The notes beneath the pieces are model-generated. The model worked only from the letters and a program-made list of their open reading frames with translations. It searched no databases and was not told the origin of the DNA. Below are positions 8,017 through 18,302 of a DNA stretch of 64,000 nt, one piece after another. The DNA is taken from the NCBI GenBank assembly GCA_963778375.1, contig CAVZTX010000038.1, positions 62,001 through 126,000 of the forward strand, given 5' to 3'. A program made the translations under genes and the position numbers. The first letter of the stretch is position 1. The number at the start of each line of letters is the position of its first letter. Source of the stretch: CAVZTX01 sp963778375 (GTDB lineage: Bacteria; Chloroflexota; Ktedonobacteria; Ktedonobacterales; Ktedonobacteraceae).

Positions 8017-10890
8017 GTGAGTGCTGTAAATAAGCCACCTGTTCTGGGTTCGATCCAGGTTCTTACTGGTCCGCAAGCGGGAAGTACCTTCCAACTCAGC
8101 AAGCCGGTTACGACAATCGGACGTGACCCAGCGCAGAATGACATCATCCTGAATGACCCATCGATTTCACGCAATCATGCTCGTATCGTCAATAACGGCT
8201 TCGAATGGAAGATCGAAAATCTTACTCAAAGCAATACCATTACCGTCAATTCACGCAGCATACGGCAGGAAACCATTCAAAATCACGACACAATTGGTCT
8301 CGGAGCATCCGTCACATTTCTCTTTCTTACTGGCATGGCATCGCAAAAAATAGCCACACTTCCTACTGGCAATCTCAATCATCCAGCGCCTGTACCCACT
8401 CCACCGCCACCACCTTTCCTGGCTCCTGGACAGTCACCTTCAGCCACCGGACTTATGGCATTTGGCACACAGCGCGCCCCTTTGGGATTTGGCACACCAT
8501 CGCTCGAAATCAGTACCAACATCTCCCCGGCGAAGCAGATTGCTCAACTTACTAAGCCGGTCATCAACATAGGACGCGAGCCCTCGAATGATATCGTCAT
8601 CGATGAACGTGTTGTCTCCGGGTTTCATGCCCAGATTGTGCGTGAAGGCAACCAGTTAGTCCTCGTGCATCCTCACCCGTCACGACCAGCAGGAACCCTC
8701 AACGGCTTGCTGTATCAAGGCCGCCATATTGCGGGTAACCAGCCATTTCGCAAAGTACTGACCCGTGGCGATATCTTCCGTATCGGCGATGAACATGGCA
8801 CCCTCGTCACGCTCACCTTTAATGATGGCAGTGGCGCTGTACAGGAAGTCGTTCCAGAGATTCGCCCCATTCAGTTGGGCGCGCCTACCATTACGATTGG
8901 ACGCCTCCCAGACAATACGGTCGTCCTAAACAACCCCCAGGTTTCTGGACATCATGCTCGCTTGGAGCGAGTAGGGGCAGGCTATCGCATCCTTGACCTG
9001 GGCAGCACCAACCATGTCTATGTCAATGCCCAGCGTGTCACGAATCAACAGCTCAATCCCGGCGATGAAGTTCGTATTGGCCCCTTCAAACTCATCTACA
9101 CCGGTACCGAGCTGACCCAATACGATGAAAGCGGCAGTATTCGCATCGACGCACTTCGCCTTAAGAAGACAGGCAATAATGCTACCATCCTACTGAATGA
9201 CATCACTGTCGCCATTCCTCCACGCAAATTTGTTGCCCTGGTGGGTGGCTCCGGCGCTGGCAAATCAACCTTGATGGACGCCCTCAATGGTCTTCGACCG
9301 GCACAACAAGGCGTTGTTCTTTACAACGGCCAGGACTACTACCGCCACCTTGCCGCCTTCAGCACCCAGCTTGGCTACGTACCACAGGAAGATATCGTGC
9401 ATCGCGACCTCACCGTCGATCGTGCTCTCTATTATGCCGCAAAGATGCGCCTGCCAGAAGATTTCACCGAAACACAGATCAAGCAGCGCATCGATGAGGT
9501 ACTGGAAGATGTGGAGATGAAACATCGCCGTCACTTATTGGTGAGCAAACTGTCCGGCGGGCAGCGCAAGCGCGTCTCCATTGCACTGGAATTGCTGGCT
9601 AAACCGAGCGTCTTCTTCCTGGATGAACCGACCTCTGGCCTTGATCCCGGCCTGGATCGTAAAATGATGTTCCTGTTGCGCAAACTTGCGGATAAAGGCC
9701 AGACGATTGTTCTGGTCACACACGCGACCAATAACATCAACTCTTGCGACTACGTCTGCTTCCTCGCTCAAGGTGGTCGCCTGGTTTACTTTGGGCCACC
9801 CAATGATGCCAAGAAATTTTTCAATAAGGACGACTTCGCGGAGATTTACACCGCGCTTGAACCAAGCGATGCAAATCCAAACATCCCTGCTGAAGCCGAG
9901 GCAAGGTTTAAAGCCTCGCCAGACTATCAGAAGTATGTCGATGAACTGATCCGGCAAGGCCCCGCCGGTGGTGTCAGAGCCCCTCAACAAACTCAGGTAA
10001 TCAAACCGCCTAAGCGCGGTGACCCATGGAAGCAGTTTGCTTTGCTCTCAATGCGTTACATCGAATTGCTCAAGAACGATGTCGGCAATCTCCTCATCTT
10101 ACTTTTACAGGCACCCATTATTGGCTTGATCTTGATGCTCATCGCAAAAGTGGTCTATAGTGCAGACACCTTATTTCCTAAACTTACCGGTCTGACTCCA
10201 TTTGATGCCGAACGCATGTTTGGCGGCAGTTCAGCAGATGCAGAGCGTGTGCTATTTGTTATGTCCTTCGCGGCTGTGATGTTCGGATGTATTAATGGAG
10301 CGCGAGAGATCGTCAAGGAAGCCGCCATTTACCGGCGGGAACGTTCAGTCAATCTTGGCATCGTGCCCTATATGTTATCGAAGATTGTTGTCCTGGGTGT
10401 CTTATGCTTGCTGCAAAGCGCCATCATAGTTTTCATGGTGAATCTAGTCCAGCCCTTCAACGATAGCATCTTCTTACCACCTGCTCTGGAAATTTACATC
10501 ACAGTAGCGCTTGCCTCATTAGCTGGGTTGATGGTGGGCCTGGCCGTCTCAGCCGTGGCTCCTAATAATGACCGGGCAATGAGTCTTATTCCGATCATCC
10601 TCATTCCGCAAGTGATCTTCGCGGGAACGATCTTTCCCCTGACATCCGGGCCTATTCAGTTCCTGGGTTTCTTTTTCGCGGTACGCTGGTCCATGGCCGG
10701 TTTGGGTTCAACAGTTCAATTGGATAAGTTTACCCATCTTAGCGGTGGCGATAAACTCATCGGCGATATCCAAACCTTTAACCATAATCCCGCTTTCCTA
10801 TTCCTTACCTGGTTTGCATTGGCTGCCATGATCGTCTTGCTAGGCTTAGCAATCGCCTACTTCCTCAAGAAGAAGGATGTGAGGGTGTAA
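8017..10890 (+). CDS. triple-FHA ABC transporter ATPase-permease (ABCG-like half transporter)
   Basis: This is a 957-residue single-chain protein. FHA 1 (~25-80) shows IGRDPAQNDIILNDPSISRNHA, FHA 2 (~185-260) shows IGREPSNDIVIDERVVSGFHA, and FHA 3 (~285-355) shows IGRLPDNTVVLNNPQVSGHHA. The ABC ATPase follows: Walker A GGSGAGKSTL near 410, signature LSGGQRKRVSIAL near 511, Walker B VFFLDEPTSGLD near 530 and switch His in LVTHATN. From ~690 there are about six membrane helices of the ABC2/ABCG type. FHA domains bind phosphothreonine, so a Ser/Thr kinase probably controls activity. The start is a GTG after GTAGGAGAG. The transported substrate is unknown. A large FtsX-like permease gene follows 104 nt downstream. 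Confidence 0.88.
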   Translation: MSAVNKPPVLGSIQVLTGPQAGSTFQLSKPVTTIGRDPAQNDIILNDPSISRNHARIVNNGFEWKIENLTQSNTITVNSRSIRQETIQNHDTIGLGASVTFLFLTGMASQKIATLPTGNLNHPAPVPTPPPPPFLAPGQSPSATGLMAFGTQRAPLGFGTPSLEISTNISPAKQIAQLTKPVINIGREPSNDIVIDERVVSGFHAQIVREGNQLVLVHPHPSRPAGTLNGLLYQGRHIAGNQPFRKVLTRGDIFRIGDEHGTLVTLTFNDGSGAVQEVVPEIRPIQLGAPTITIGRLPDNTVVLNNPQVSGHHARLERVGAGYRILDLGSTNHVYVNAQRVTNQQLNPGDEVRIGPFKLIYTGTELTQYDESGSIRIDALRLKKTGNNATILLNDITVAIPPRKFVALVGGSGAGKSTLMDALNGLRPAQQGVVLYNGQDYYRHLAAFSTQLGYVPQEDIVHRDLTVDRALYYAAKMRLPEDFTETQIKQRIDEVLEDVEMKHRRHLLVSKLSGGQRKRVSIALELLAKPSVFFLDEPTSGLDPGLDRKMMFLLRKLADKGQTIVLVTHATNNINSCDYVCFLAQGGRLVYFGPPNDAKKFFNKDDFAEIYTALEPSDANPNIPAEAEARFKASPDYQKYVDELIRQGPAGGVRAPQQTQVIKPPKRGDPWKQFALLSMRYIELLKNDVGNLLILLLQAPIIGLILMLIAKVVYSADTLFPKLTGLTPFDAERMFGGSSADAERVLFVMSFAAVMFGCINGAREIVKEAAIYRRERSVNLGIVPYMLSKIVVLGVLCLLQSAIIVFMVNLVQPFNDSIFLPPALEIYITVALASLAGLMVGLAVSAVAPNNDRAMSLIPIILIPQVIFAGTIFPLTSGPIQFLGFFFAVRWSMAGLGSTVQLDKFTHLSGGDKLIGDIQTFNHNPAFLFLTWFALAAMIVLLGLAIAYFLKKKDVRV

Positions 10891-10908
10891 GAGGCCACTT
10901 CGCATTTC

Positions 10909-10917
10909 TGCTATAAT
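10909..10917 (+). promoter_or_regulatory. extended -10 promoter element
   Basis: TGC-TATAAT at 10909-10917 is an extended -10 motif. No convincing -35 is seen. It lies about 78 nt before the ATG of the first FtsX-like permease. Confidence 0.45.
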
Positions 10918-10994
10918 AGAGAAGATTTTGCATGACATTCTGCTAGCCAGCCACCAGGTTACCTACCGTGGGCAAGCTACGAAAGGCTGAGGAC

Positions 10995-13737
10995 ATGTGG
11001 CAATACGTCTTGCTCCTGCTGCGACGACAGCCGGGTAAAAGTGCGCTTGTAAGTGGTGGGTTCCTCTTAGCGGCCTGCGCGCTGATCCTCTTGAGCGCGA
11101 CGACACAAACCACCCTTGTCCGGGGCAACCAGATCATCAGCCAGAACTGGCGGCCAACCTACGACCTGGTGGTTCTGCCGCCACAGGCAAAGATCCCCGC
11201 CAATCCAACCGTCCCATCTGATCTGCTTGCAGGCTATGGCGGTGGAATTAGCGTACAGCAATATGAACAGATCAAAAACCTCCCCGGCATCGAGGTTGCC
11301 GCTCCTATTGCCTATGTTGGATACATACACATGCCAGTACCGACTATCTACCTCTCAGACCACAGCTATCCCACCGGTTATTACCAGGTGGACTGGACAT
11401 TGAGCGCTTTCAATGGGCAGCGAAACATTGTCGAATTGCAAGAGAGAGACATAATCTATATCATCTCTAGCAGTGATAGTGCCAGCTCGATCGGCGAAAA
11501 TGCTAATTCGCAAACTCAACCTCCCGATGCATTGGGGGCATTTGGCGGACAGATCAGCGAAGCAATTTCTGAAGTAGACGATAATCCCGCGTCTATGCCA
11601 ACACCTGACGTAGGAACATTTCTGCTTGCAGCTATTGACCCGGCAGCAGAAAATCAGTTGGTGCATCTCGATAAGAGCATAACGAGTGGTCGTATGCTGA
11701 CCGAACAAGATACCATGCACCTCGACAAGAGTATACCCGGCAATCCATTCTATTATCCCGATCTGCACAAGACCATTCCCTACGTACAAATCCCGATGCT
11801 GATTCATCGATCACTCCCTGGTCAGATTGCGCTCAATGCGAAGCTCACGCTCCTTTACGATGGTCCCTTGACCCCTGATCAGATCATAGCAAAGGGAGGT
11901 ATTCCTTATCTGCAACAACTCCCTAACAGGCAGATACTTTTCAATGGATCGGTTCCGCTCGTCCAAGACGATCCCCAGCGCTTCTCCGGTGCCAGCCTGC
12001 TCTGGGATGGCCACAACTGGCAGGCCATTCGATCTTCATCCAGTAAAGGGATTGAACCGTACTATACTTCTGGACTTTTCCTCAGCATCCGCTCCTGCCG
12101 GCTTGAGCTATCAAGCTGCAAAAGCACCTGATGGCAGCACAGCTTATACGCTTGTGCCAAAGGGTATGCAAGGTGGAGAAGTAACATTCCGCAATCTCAC
12201 TCCCTTGCAGTTGCTCAAGTCGGATTCCCCTCTGAACCAAGGTGGCCCCGATGCTTTCTACGAGTATGAAGCGGTGGGAGAGTTTACTGACAATAACCTG
12301 GCGGCACAGTTCAGCAATCCCCTCAACTGGTTGCCTGAAAGCACGTATGCTGCTCCGCCCGTGGTTTCGCGTTATGACGTGCATGGGCATCCCGTCTCAC
12401 CGGCGACGTTCTTACCGACCACCAATCCCGCGGGTTTTGTCGTCCAACCACCGCTGGCGCTCACAACGATAGCTGCTGCCAGGGAGCTTGTCGGCGAGCA
12501 TTGCATCACTGCGATTCGTGTGCGGGTTGCAGGCGTCGTTACTCCGAGTCAAGAGAGCTGGAAGCATATCCAGCAAGTGGCGCAAGAGATCCGCCAGCAA
12601 ACAGGATTACAAGTGGTAGTAACGCTTGGTTCTTCACCACAGCCAACACTCGTTTACGTTCCTGGAATCTCGACAGGAGAACTGGGAGCAGCACAGAATA
12701 TTGCTCCTATCGGTTGGGTAGAAGAACGCTGGATTCACATTGGCGTAGGTTTAACATATCTCAATCAACTTGGATCTACACGGCTGCTCTTGTTAGGTAC
12801 TGTTTTGGCCGTGTGCCTGGGCTATCTGGCAGTAGCTTTCAGCGCATTGGTGAGTTCACAACGCCGGGAGTTTGTGATCCTCAACGTTCTTGGTTGGCGA
12901 CCGTGGCAAGCCATACGACTACTCTTGATCCAGGCACTGATGTTGGCCATGGGAGGCGGTATTGTTGGGTTAGGTCTGGCGTTGCTCATTGTTAGCTTTC
13001 TGGGTGCCATACCATTGGAGTTTGTTGTGATCTGGACTATTCCTCTCATGCTCGCTTTTGCTTGCATCAGCATACTGTACCCACTGTGGCAAATCTGGCA
13101 TATCCGCCCTGCTGAACTCTTACGCGCAGGTCCTGCTTTGAGTTCTGGCACATCTAAACTATCAGGCTCATCTATTGGGAAGCTCATGCCAATCGGCACA
13201 CTGGTACTACACAACCTCGCCCGCTCACGCGTGCGTACCTTGATTACCGTGTTGAGCCTCTTCCTCTCCGCATGCCTGCTGGTGTTGATGTTTACATCGG
13301 TGCTCAAGTTGCATCAGGCACTCCAGGGAACATTATTGGGCGATTATGTGCTGTTTCAGACCGCAATTCCTCAGATCGCCGGATGCGTGATAGCGCTCGC
13401 TCTGACATTTCTCAGCGTGAGTGATCTGCTCTTGATCCAGCTACGAGAGCGGCAGCAGGAAATCGGCCTCTTGCTGGCTATAGGCTGGCGGCCTGCATGG
13501 ATGCAACGGCTGTTTGTGCAGGAAGGGTTGGTGTTAGCGGTGATGGGTGCGATCCCTGGTGTACTGGTGGCCCAGTGGACCTTGTCCCTACAACACGCGA
13601 CCCAGGATATTTTCCCCACACCTCTGTTGGCGCTCGGCGCTCTGGTCCTCCTGGTACTCGTTGCTGCATGCGCATCCATCCCCACTCTGCGAGCATTGAG
13701 CCGACTGCAGGTCGCTGACATTCTACGCGCGGAGTAA
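10995..13737 (+). CDS. FtsX-like ABC permease with large ectodomain, copy 1 (frameshifted)
   Basis: This is a MacB/FtsX-type permease of about 910 residues and one of three paralogues in the window. TM1 (SALVSGGFLLAACALILLS) is followed by an ectodomain of ~540 residues containing the shared motif ENQLVHLDKSITSGRML. Three helices of the first FtsX unit follow (~575-690), then a second FtsX unit with a short loop, ending LQVADILRAE. The start MWQYVLLLLRRQPGKS was chosen because it aligns with the other copies and follows AAGGCTGAGG. A single-base frame change at ~12056-12068 divides the gene; the two frames together match the intact copy at 30042-32768. No ATPase gene of LolD type is adjacent, so it may share the one at 29037. 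It follows the FHA-ABC gene. Confidence 0.82.
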
Positions 13738-13771
13738 AGGGCAAGGGATGGATCAAGAGCAAGACACTACC

Positions 13772-14600
13772 CTAAATCGCTCGTCCCCCTGTCACTTCCA
13801 ATACAATGCCCGACACATAATTCGAGAGCGGCGAAGCTAAAAACAACATTGGTCCCTGCAGCCTCCTCCGGCGTGCCGGGACGACCCAGGGGAATAAGCA
13901 ATGGGGCCATCTGGCGCATCTGGTCAGGCACACCGAGTGCGACCTCCTCACCATCACGCTGCAATTTCTCAGCATGCTCTTTTGCTGCCGTCAAGCGCGT
14001 CTCAATAAAACCGTAGCAGACGCAGTTCACCTGTACATTATAGCGACCCCACTCCTTCGCCAGCGTCTTCGTCAGGCCCGTTATACCAGCCTTCGCTGTA
14101 GAGTAATTTACCTGGCCTGCATTCCCATACACCCCGGAGACCGAAGATACATTCACAACCTTGCGTGGATTGGCGCGACCATTAGCCGCCTGCTCCTTCT
14201 TAGCTGCATCCCGAATAAAGCTTGATGCCTCGCGTAGAATACGAAATGGCGCGGTCGTATGCACATCTAGCATGGCATACCATTGTTTGTCGGTCATATT
14301 CTGAATCACGCCATCCCAGGTATAGCCAGCGTTGTTAACGATGATATCAATACCCCCAAAGTTATCGAGCGTTGCTTGAATCAATTGAGCCGGAAATTCC
14401 GGATTCGTTACATCACCGGCCACCACAATCGCTTTACCACCTGCGCTACGAATAGCCGCCGCAGTCTCCTCTGCCGGACTTGGGTCGAGATCACTCACAA
14501 CAACTGCCGCGCCTTCTGCCCCGAACAATCTGGCCGCCGCCCCTCCAATTCCACGTCCCGAACCAGTTAAAATAGCTACTTTGCCATCAAGCATACCCAT
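13772..14600 (-). CDS. SDR family 3-oxoacyl reductase-like (C-terminal frameshift)
   Basis: This SDR shows LTGSGRGIGGAAARLFGAEG near residue 10, IVNNAGYTWDG near 90, VNVSSVSGVYGN near 150 and the active-site YSTAKAGITG near 162. The ATG at 14600 (MGMLDGKVAIL) was chosen over an upstream in-frame codon because AAGGAGGG precedes it. A frame change at ~13848-13853 is needed to reach the normal ending MLFLASPLSNYVSGIVLEVT and stop at 13772. Without it the protein ends in an unrelated tail. It is the last gene of a three-gene operon behind two hot-dog dehydratases, so it probably reduces a 3-oxoacyl thioester whose 3-hydroxy product the dehydratases process. Confidence 0.82.
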
Positions 14601-14646
14601 ATGTAGCTTTCCCTCCTTAAAATCACGTACTAGATATATCTGGCAG

Positions 14647-15096
14647 TTAGCTGCGTCTCGGCAAAGCTGCCACAAATGTCCCTGCGACCTTCACATCGCC
14701 ATTCTGATCGACCGCCTGCACCTTTCCGGCGATTCGCCCCTCGCCATCAGCCTCATACTTCTCTGTGATCGTCCCTGTACACGTAATCTCGTCATCGATG
14801 CGTGTCATACCCTTGAAGCGCACCCCAAATTTGCGTAGCGCCGTAGGTCCAACATAGTCACTCAACAACTGCCCTACAAAGCCCATAATCAGCATGCCAT
14901 GAGCAATAATGCCGCCCGTCCCCACCATTTCACCGATCTTAGGATCAGTATGCAACGGATTGAAATCACCCGACGCGCCTGCATAGCGCACCAATTGCAA
15001 GTGCGAGACAGGCAATTTCACCAACTTCGGAAGAGCATCACCAACTTGCACATCTTCATAATACAGCTTCGTCGGCACCTGAGCATTTGTAGCCAT
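14647..15096 (-). CDS. MaoC-like hot-dog dehydratase
   Basis: This 149-residue protein has the MaoC hydratase signature. YAGASGDFNPLHTDPKIGE supplies the Asp and His pair of R-specific enoyl hydratases, and GIIAHGMLIMGF forms the substrate pocket helix. It resembles the HadB-type subunit of (3R)-hydroxyacyl-ACP dehydratase. An AGGAG stands before the ATG. The upstream gene encodes the N-terminal-type (HadA-like) partner, so the two products likely form a heterodimer in which only this subunit carries the catalytic pair. The reductase gene starts 46 nt downstream. Confidence 0.85.
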   Translation of the reverse strand: MATNAQVPTKLYYEDVQVGDALPKLVKLPVSHLQLVRYAGASGDFNPLHTDPKIGEMVGTGGIIAHGMLIMGFVGQLLSDYVGPTALRKFGVRFKGMTRIDDEITCTGTITEKYEADGEGRIAGKVQAVDQNGDVKVAGTFVAALPRRS

Positions 15097-15140
15097 TAAT
15101 TATCTCCTCAGAGAAATGCAGGGTTGCGATTTATCGCAGC

Positions 15141-15593
15141 CTATCCGCGCACAATAATTACTTGACGAGCCTTCAATACGGGTTGATTATGCTGGTTAGT
15201 GTAGCGTATCTCGGTAGTCAAAATATCCATTGACGAGCCACCTTGTCCCTGACGAGATTTGCCGTCCACTAGCGTCATAACACCCGTAAGCGTATCACCT
15301 GGATAAATCGGCGCAAGATACTCATACTCCTCTTCACCGTGCAGGATACCCATCACGTTGATACCCAGGCTGACAAGCTGTCCAACCATCTTAGTATTGC
15401 CCCAGAACACAAATGTAGTCGGTGAGGTAGGGTAGAGCGGTACATCGGGATAACCCGCCTCCTGAGCCGCCTCACGACTCGAATAAATCGGATTATCATC
15501 ACCAATGGCCAGAGCCAATTCGCGAATTTTCCCACGCTCAACCTCAATGGTGAATGCTGGAAAACTCTGACCTATCTTGCTTTTGTCAAACAT
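15141..15593 (-). CDS. FAS1-like/HadA-type dehydratase subunit (hot-dog)
   Basis: This 150-residue hot-dog protein starts MFDKSKIGQSFPAFTIEVERGKI and belongs to the MaoC_dehydrat_N (FAS1-like dehydratase) group. GDDNPIYSSREAAQEAGYPDVPLYPT marks the region where catalytic MaoC proteins carry a D...H pair; here no such pair is seen. LHGEEEYEYLAPIYPGDTLTG is characteristic. It is expected to bind the acyl chain as the non-catalytic partner of the next gene product. It is the first gene of the minus-strand operon, with GGAGGAGCGTCCG before the ATG. Confidence 0.83.
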   Translation of the reverse strand: MFDKSKIGQSFPAFTIEVERGKIRELALAIGDDNPIYSSREAAQEAGYPDVPLYPTSPTTFVFWGNTKMVGQLVSLGINVMGILHGEEEYEYLAPIYPGDTLTGVMTLVDGKSRQGQGGSSMDILTTEIRYTNQHNQPVLKARQVIIVRG

Positions 15594-15680
15594 ACGGACG
15601 CTCCTCCTGGTTCAATCGTTACAAAGGAAAAGGTAGATTTTATTGTATCATACAGTAGTATAAATGCCTGGTGAGCAGCC

Positions 15681-15706
15681 AGGGCGACCGCAAGGATTGC
15701 CCTTAC
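15681..15706 (-). repeat. GTAAGGGC-type palindromic repeat
   Basis: The minus strand reads GTAAGGGCAATCCTTGCGGT and then CGCCCT. It is a member of the dispersed GTAGGGRC family and lies in the divergent intergenic region. Confidence 0.6.
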
Positions 15707-15740
15707 TATATTACGAATTGGTTTGCCAAGCCCGTATATA

Positions 15741-15765
15741 GTAGGGGCGGGGCTGGTCCCCGCCC
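15741..15765 (+). repeat. GTAGGGGCGGGG palindromic repeat
   Basis: GTAGGGGCGGGGCTGGTCCC continues to CGCCC, with GGGGCGGGG and CCCCGCCC arms. It is preceded by CCCGTATATA exactly as the copy inside purL at 36961 is. It lies 36 nt before the thioesterase-like gene. Confidence 0.75.
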
Positions 15766-15800
15766 TGGCTTCGCTTCTTTCTTAAGAGGACAATAACAAC

Positions 15801-16268
15801 ATGGAATTTTCCAGCGAAGAAATTGTGGCGCAGATAAACAACACACGTGAAGGCTCAGTTTGGGATGTGTTAGATATTCGACTGATATCGGCAGAGAAAG
15901 ACAAAGTCGTCGCAACCATGCCCATCGGTCCAAATCATCGCCAGCAGGTCGGTTATCTACATGGTGGCATCTCGGTCGTGCTGGCAAAATCGGTGGCATC
16001 GCTTGGTACAGTGCTCAACATCGATGCAACCAAGCAGATGGCATTCGGCCTCGAAATCAACGCCAATCACCTGCGCCCCAAGCGAGATGGTCAGCTTACA
16101 GCCATAGCCACTCCCGTACATCGTGGTCGTACTACCCATGTTTGGGACATCCGCATCAGCGACGAAAATGATAAATTAATCTGCATTTCACGTTGCACCG
16201 TCGCAGTCGTAGATCGCCCACCGGACAATGGTAGTCCTTTGATGAAAAATGTGCCAAGCTTTGGTTAA
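15801..16268 (+). CDS. PaaI/YbdB-type hot-dog thioesterase-like protein
   Basis: This 155-residue hot-dog protein is related to PaaI, EntH and MenI acyl-CoA thioesterases. The helix motif is GYLHGGISVVLAKSVASLGT. In characterised relatives this reads HGGxSxxLAE, and the Glu (E63 in EntH numbering) is catalytic; here residue 63 is Lys. The rest (INANHLRPKRDGQLTAIATPVHRGRTTHVWDIRI) is well conserved. The protein may therefore bind acyl-CoA without hydrolysing it, or use another mechanism. The ATG follows AAGAGGAC. The GH3 gene starts 10 nt after its stop, suggesting co-transcription. Confidence 0.8.
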   Translation: MEFSSEEIVAQINNTREGSVWDVLDIRLISAEKDKVVATMPIGPNHRQQVGYLHGGISVVLAKSVASLGTVLNIDATKQMAFGLEINANHLRPKRDGQLTAIATPVHRGRTTHVWDIRISDENDKLICISRCTVAVVDRPPDNGSPLMKNVPSFG

Positions 16269-16278
16269 GGGCAGAGTC

Positions 16279-17528
16279 ATGAGACCGTATTACGTTCACC
16301 TATCAAAATTCGCTGTCCTACTGTGTTGTCTGGCGTTGATCTTCAGCGGCTGCGCTTCGTTATTTTCAGGAGTTTCGGGCACCTCGACCTCAACCATTGT
16401 CGTCTCTACCCCTACCATCTCTGCTAACTCTCCACTGCCAACGCCCACGCAACAATTAACGGATAGTGACATAGCAGCCGCATGGTGCAGGGAATGACCC
16501 TGGATCAAAAATTGGGGCAGATGGTGATTGTCGAATTTTATGGCTCTACAGTCACTTCCGATGACATGCAAATGATCCAGAACAACCAGGTCAGTGGTAT
16601 TTTGATCGAGAATAAGAACGGCAACGCTCAGACACGCGATCAACTCGTCAGCCTCATTCATGGTATGCAATCACTTGCCCATATCCCGCTCTTCGTCACC
16701 ACCGATTATGAAGGCGGTATCGTAAACGAATTGCGCCAGATCACCGGCGAACGTCCTTCTGAGGCAACCATTGGCGCATCAGGTAACCCCCAAGTAGCCT
16801 ACAACGCGGGTCATAACGCTGCTGCCGACCTGGCAGCCCTAGGGCTGAATGTCAACTTCATGCCGATTGTCGATGTGTTGACCAACCCCAACAATCCCGG
16901 CTTGCCAATGCGCACCTTTGGCTCCGACCCTACACTTGTCACCAACATGGGACGCGCTTACCTTAAAGGATTGACGGATGGCGGTATCATTGGCTGCCTC
17001 AAGCATTTCCCTGGCCTTGGCAGCGCGAGTATCGATCCCCATTTTTCGCTGCCCTACATGAACCGCAGCCTCGCTACACTGAAAGCCGTTGATCTTGTGC
17101 CCTACCAGGCGATGATAAACGAGGGCATCGTCCCGATGGTCATGGTGACGCATATCCTCAACCCGCAGCTTGATCCAAATCTCCCCACCTCCCTTTCTCC
17201 TAATGTCGTCACAAACCTCCTGCGCGACTACCTCAAATTTCAAGGAGTCATCATCAGCGACACTCTCTGGATGGGTGGAATAAGCAACACCTACAGCCTT
17301 GCCCAGGCTGCCGTACTCGCGGTGAAAGCAGGCACTGACCTCCTACTCGGCCCACGTGGCCTGCATGATACCCAAAATATGATTTTCGGACTAAAGCAAG
17401 CCATAGAAAATGGACAAATTTCTCAAGCCCAAATAGATGCTTCCGTGCAGCGCATCCTGGAACTGAAACTGCGTTATAAGATCATCTCGCCTGAGCAAGC
17501 GACCGCATTCCTCGCTGAAGCGCATTAA
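16279..17528 (+). CDS. GH3 beta-N-acetylhexosaminidase-like lipoprotein (frameshifted)
   Basis: This is a glycoside hydrolase family 3 protein of the NagZ kind. An N-terminal lipoprotein signal (FAVLLCCLALIFSGC) and a Ser/Thr-rich linker precede the TIM-barrel domain. KHFPGLGSASIDPH supplies the loop Asp-His pair, and GVIISDTLWMGGI carries the Asp nucleophile. One base is missing near 16481: GCCGC-ATGGTGCAG should read as AAMVQGMTL, so the two reading frames join there. The product would be anchored outside the membrane and remove N-acetylglucosaminyl or related units from wall fragments or glycans. The start at 16279 follows AAGGGCAG. Confidence 0.85.
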
Positions 17529-17536
17529 AAGAGTTC

Positions 17537-18187
17537 TTACTTCCCACCCTTCACCAACCTACGATTAGCCTCCACAAACGGTCCTACCTGATACAAATCA
17601 TCGTTATTCCATGCAGCCTGGAACAAAGCCGCCGTCAAAGCTAGCATCAGCCACGCCATAAGCGTTGCCAGTGAAAGAGCAACGCGGGTATCCTTCAATT
17701 TGAAGATCGCAACAAATAGGCTTGCAATGGTCAGAACAAACATAGTGAAGGTGATCACGAGCGCATTAATAGGGGAGCGCAAGCTAAAGTATGCAGCATT
17801 GAAAACAATGTAGTTGAGCCATGAAGCTCCTTGCAGAGTGAGGTAGGCAGTGCGTCCAGGTGTTCCCTCGGATTTGTTCAGAACTGGCAATGTACCCCAG
17901 ATCACTGATACATTGTTAATCGTCCAGGCCGGTCCGAATACCCATGCGGGAGGAGTAAAAATCGACTGCTTCAGAGCGTTGAAATAAGATTGGTTTCCAA
18001 AGATATCTTCTCGCAAACTATTACCTGTTCGGCCACGCACCACACTTACCAGAGCTGATAACCCGAAGGTCATTATCTGGACAATTCCATAGAAGAGGAC
18101 GCCGTGATACCAACGCCAGCGCCGGGGAGCAATTGTCAAAGGTCCAATAGTTCGATCTTTGCGGCCTGTTCGAGTTGCTATAGACAT
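17537..18187 (-). CDS. TspO/MBR family protein
   Basis: This 216-residue protein has about five membrane helices and the TspO signature. QSIFTPPAWVFGPAWTINNVSVIWG matches the conserved loop (P-x-W-x-FGP-x-W), and WLNYIVFNAAYFSLRSP matches the third-fourth helix region. TspO proteins bind porphyrins and other hydrophobic ligands and act in stress or tetrapyrrole handling. Its convergent stop is only 8 nt from the GH3 stop. A basic N-terminal tail (RTGRKDRTIGPLTIAPRRWR) is an extension over the usual ~160 residues. Confidence 0.78.
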   Translation of the reverse strand: MSIATRTGRKDRTIGPLTIAPRRWRWYHGVLFYGIVQIMTFGLSALVSVVRGRTGNSLREDIFGNQSYFNALKQSIFTPPAWVFGPAWTINNVSVIWGTLPVLNKSEGTPGRTAYLTLQGASWLNYIVFNAAYFSLRSPINALVITFTMFVLTIASLFVAIFKLKDTRVALSLATLMAWLMLALTAALFQAAWNNDDLYQVGPFVEANRRLVKGGK

Positions 18188-18302
18188 AAAGAAATCCTCT
18201 CGCGTATGCTCATATGTACGTTTTCATCTGCCTATTAGATATAGGTTGAGGATGTGGCATCGTTTCCCTTTATCAGATGTTGTCGAAAGGCATTTCGGGT
18301 AG

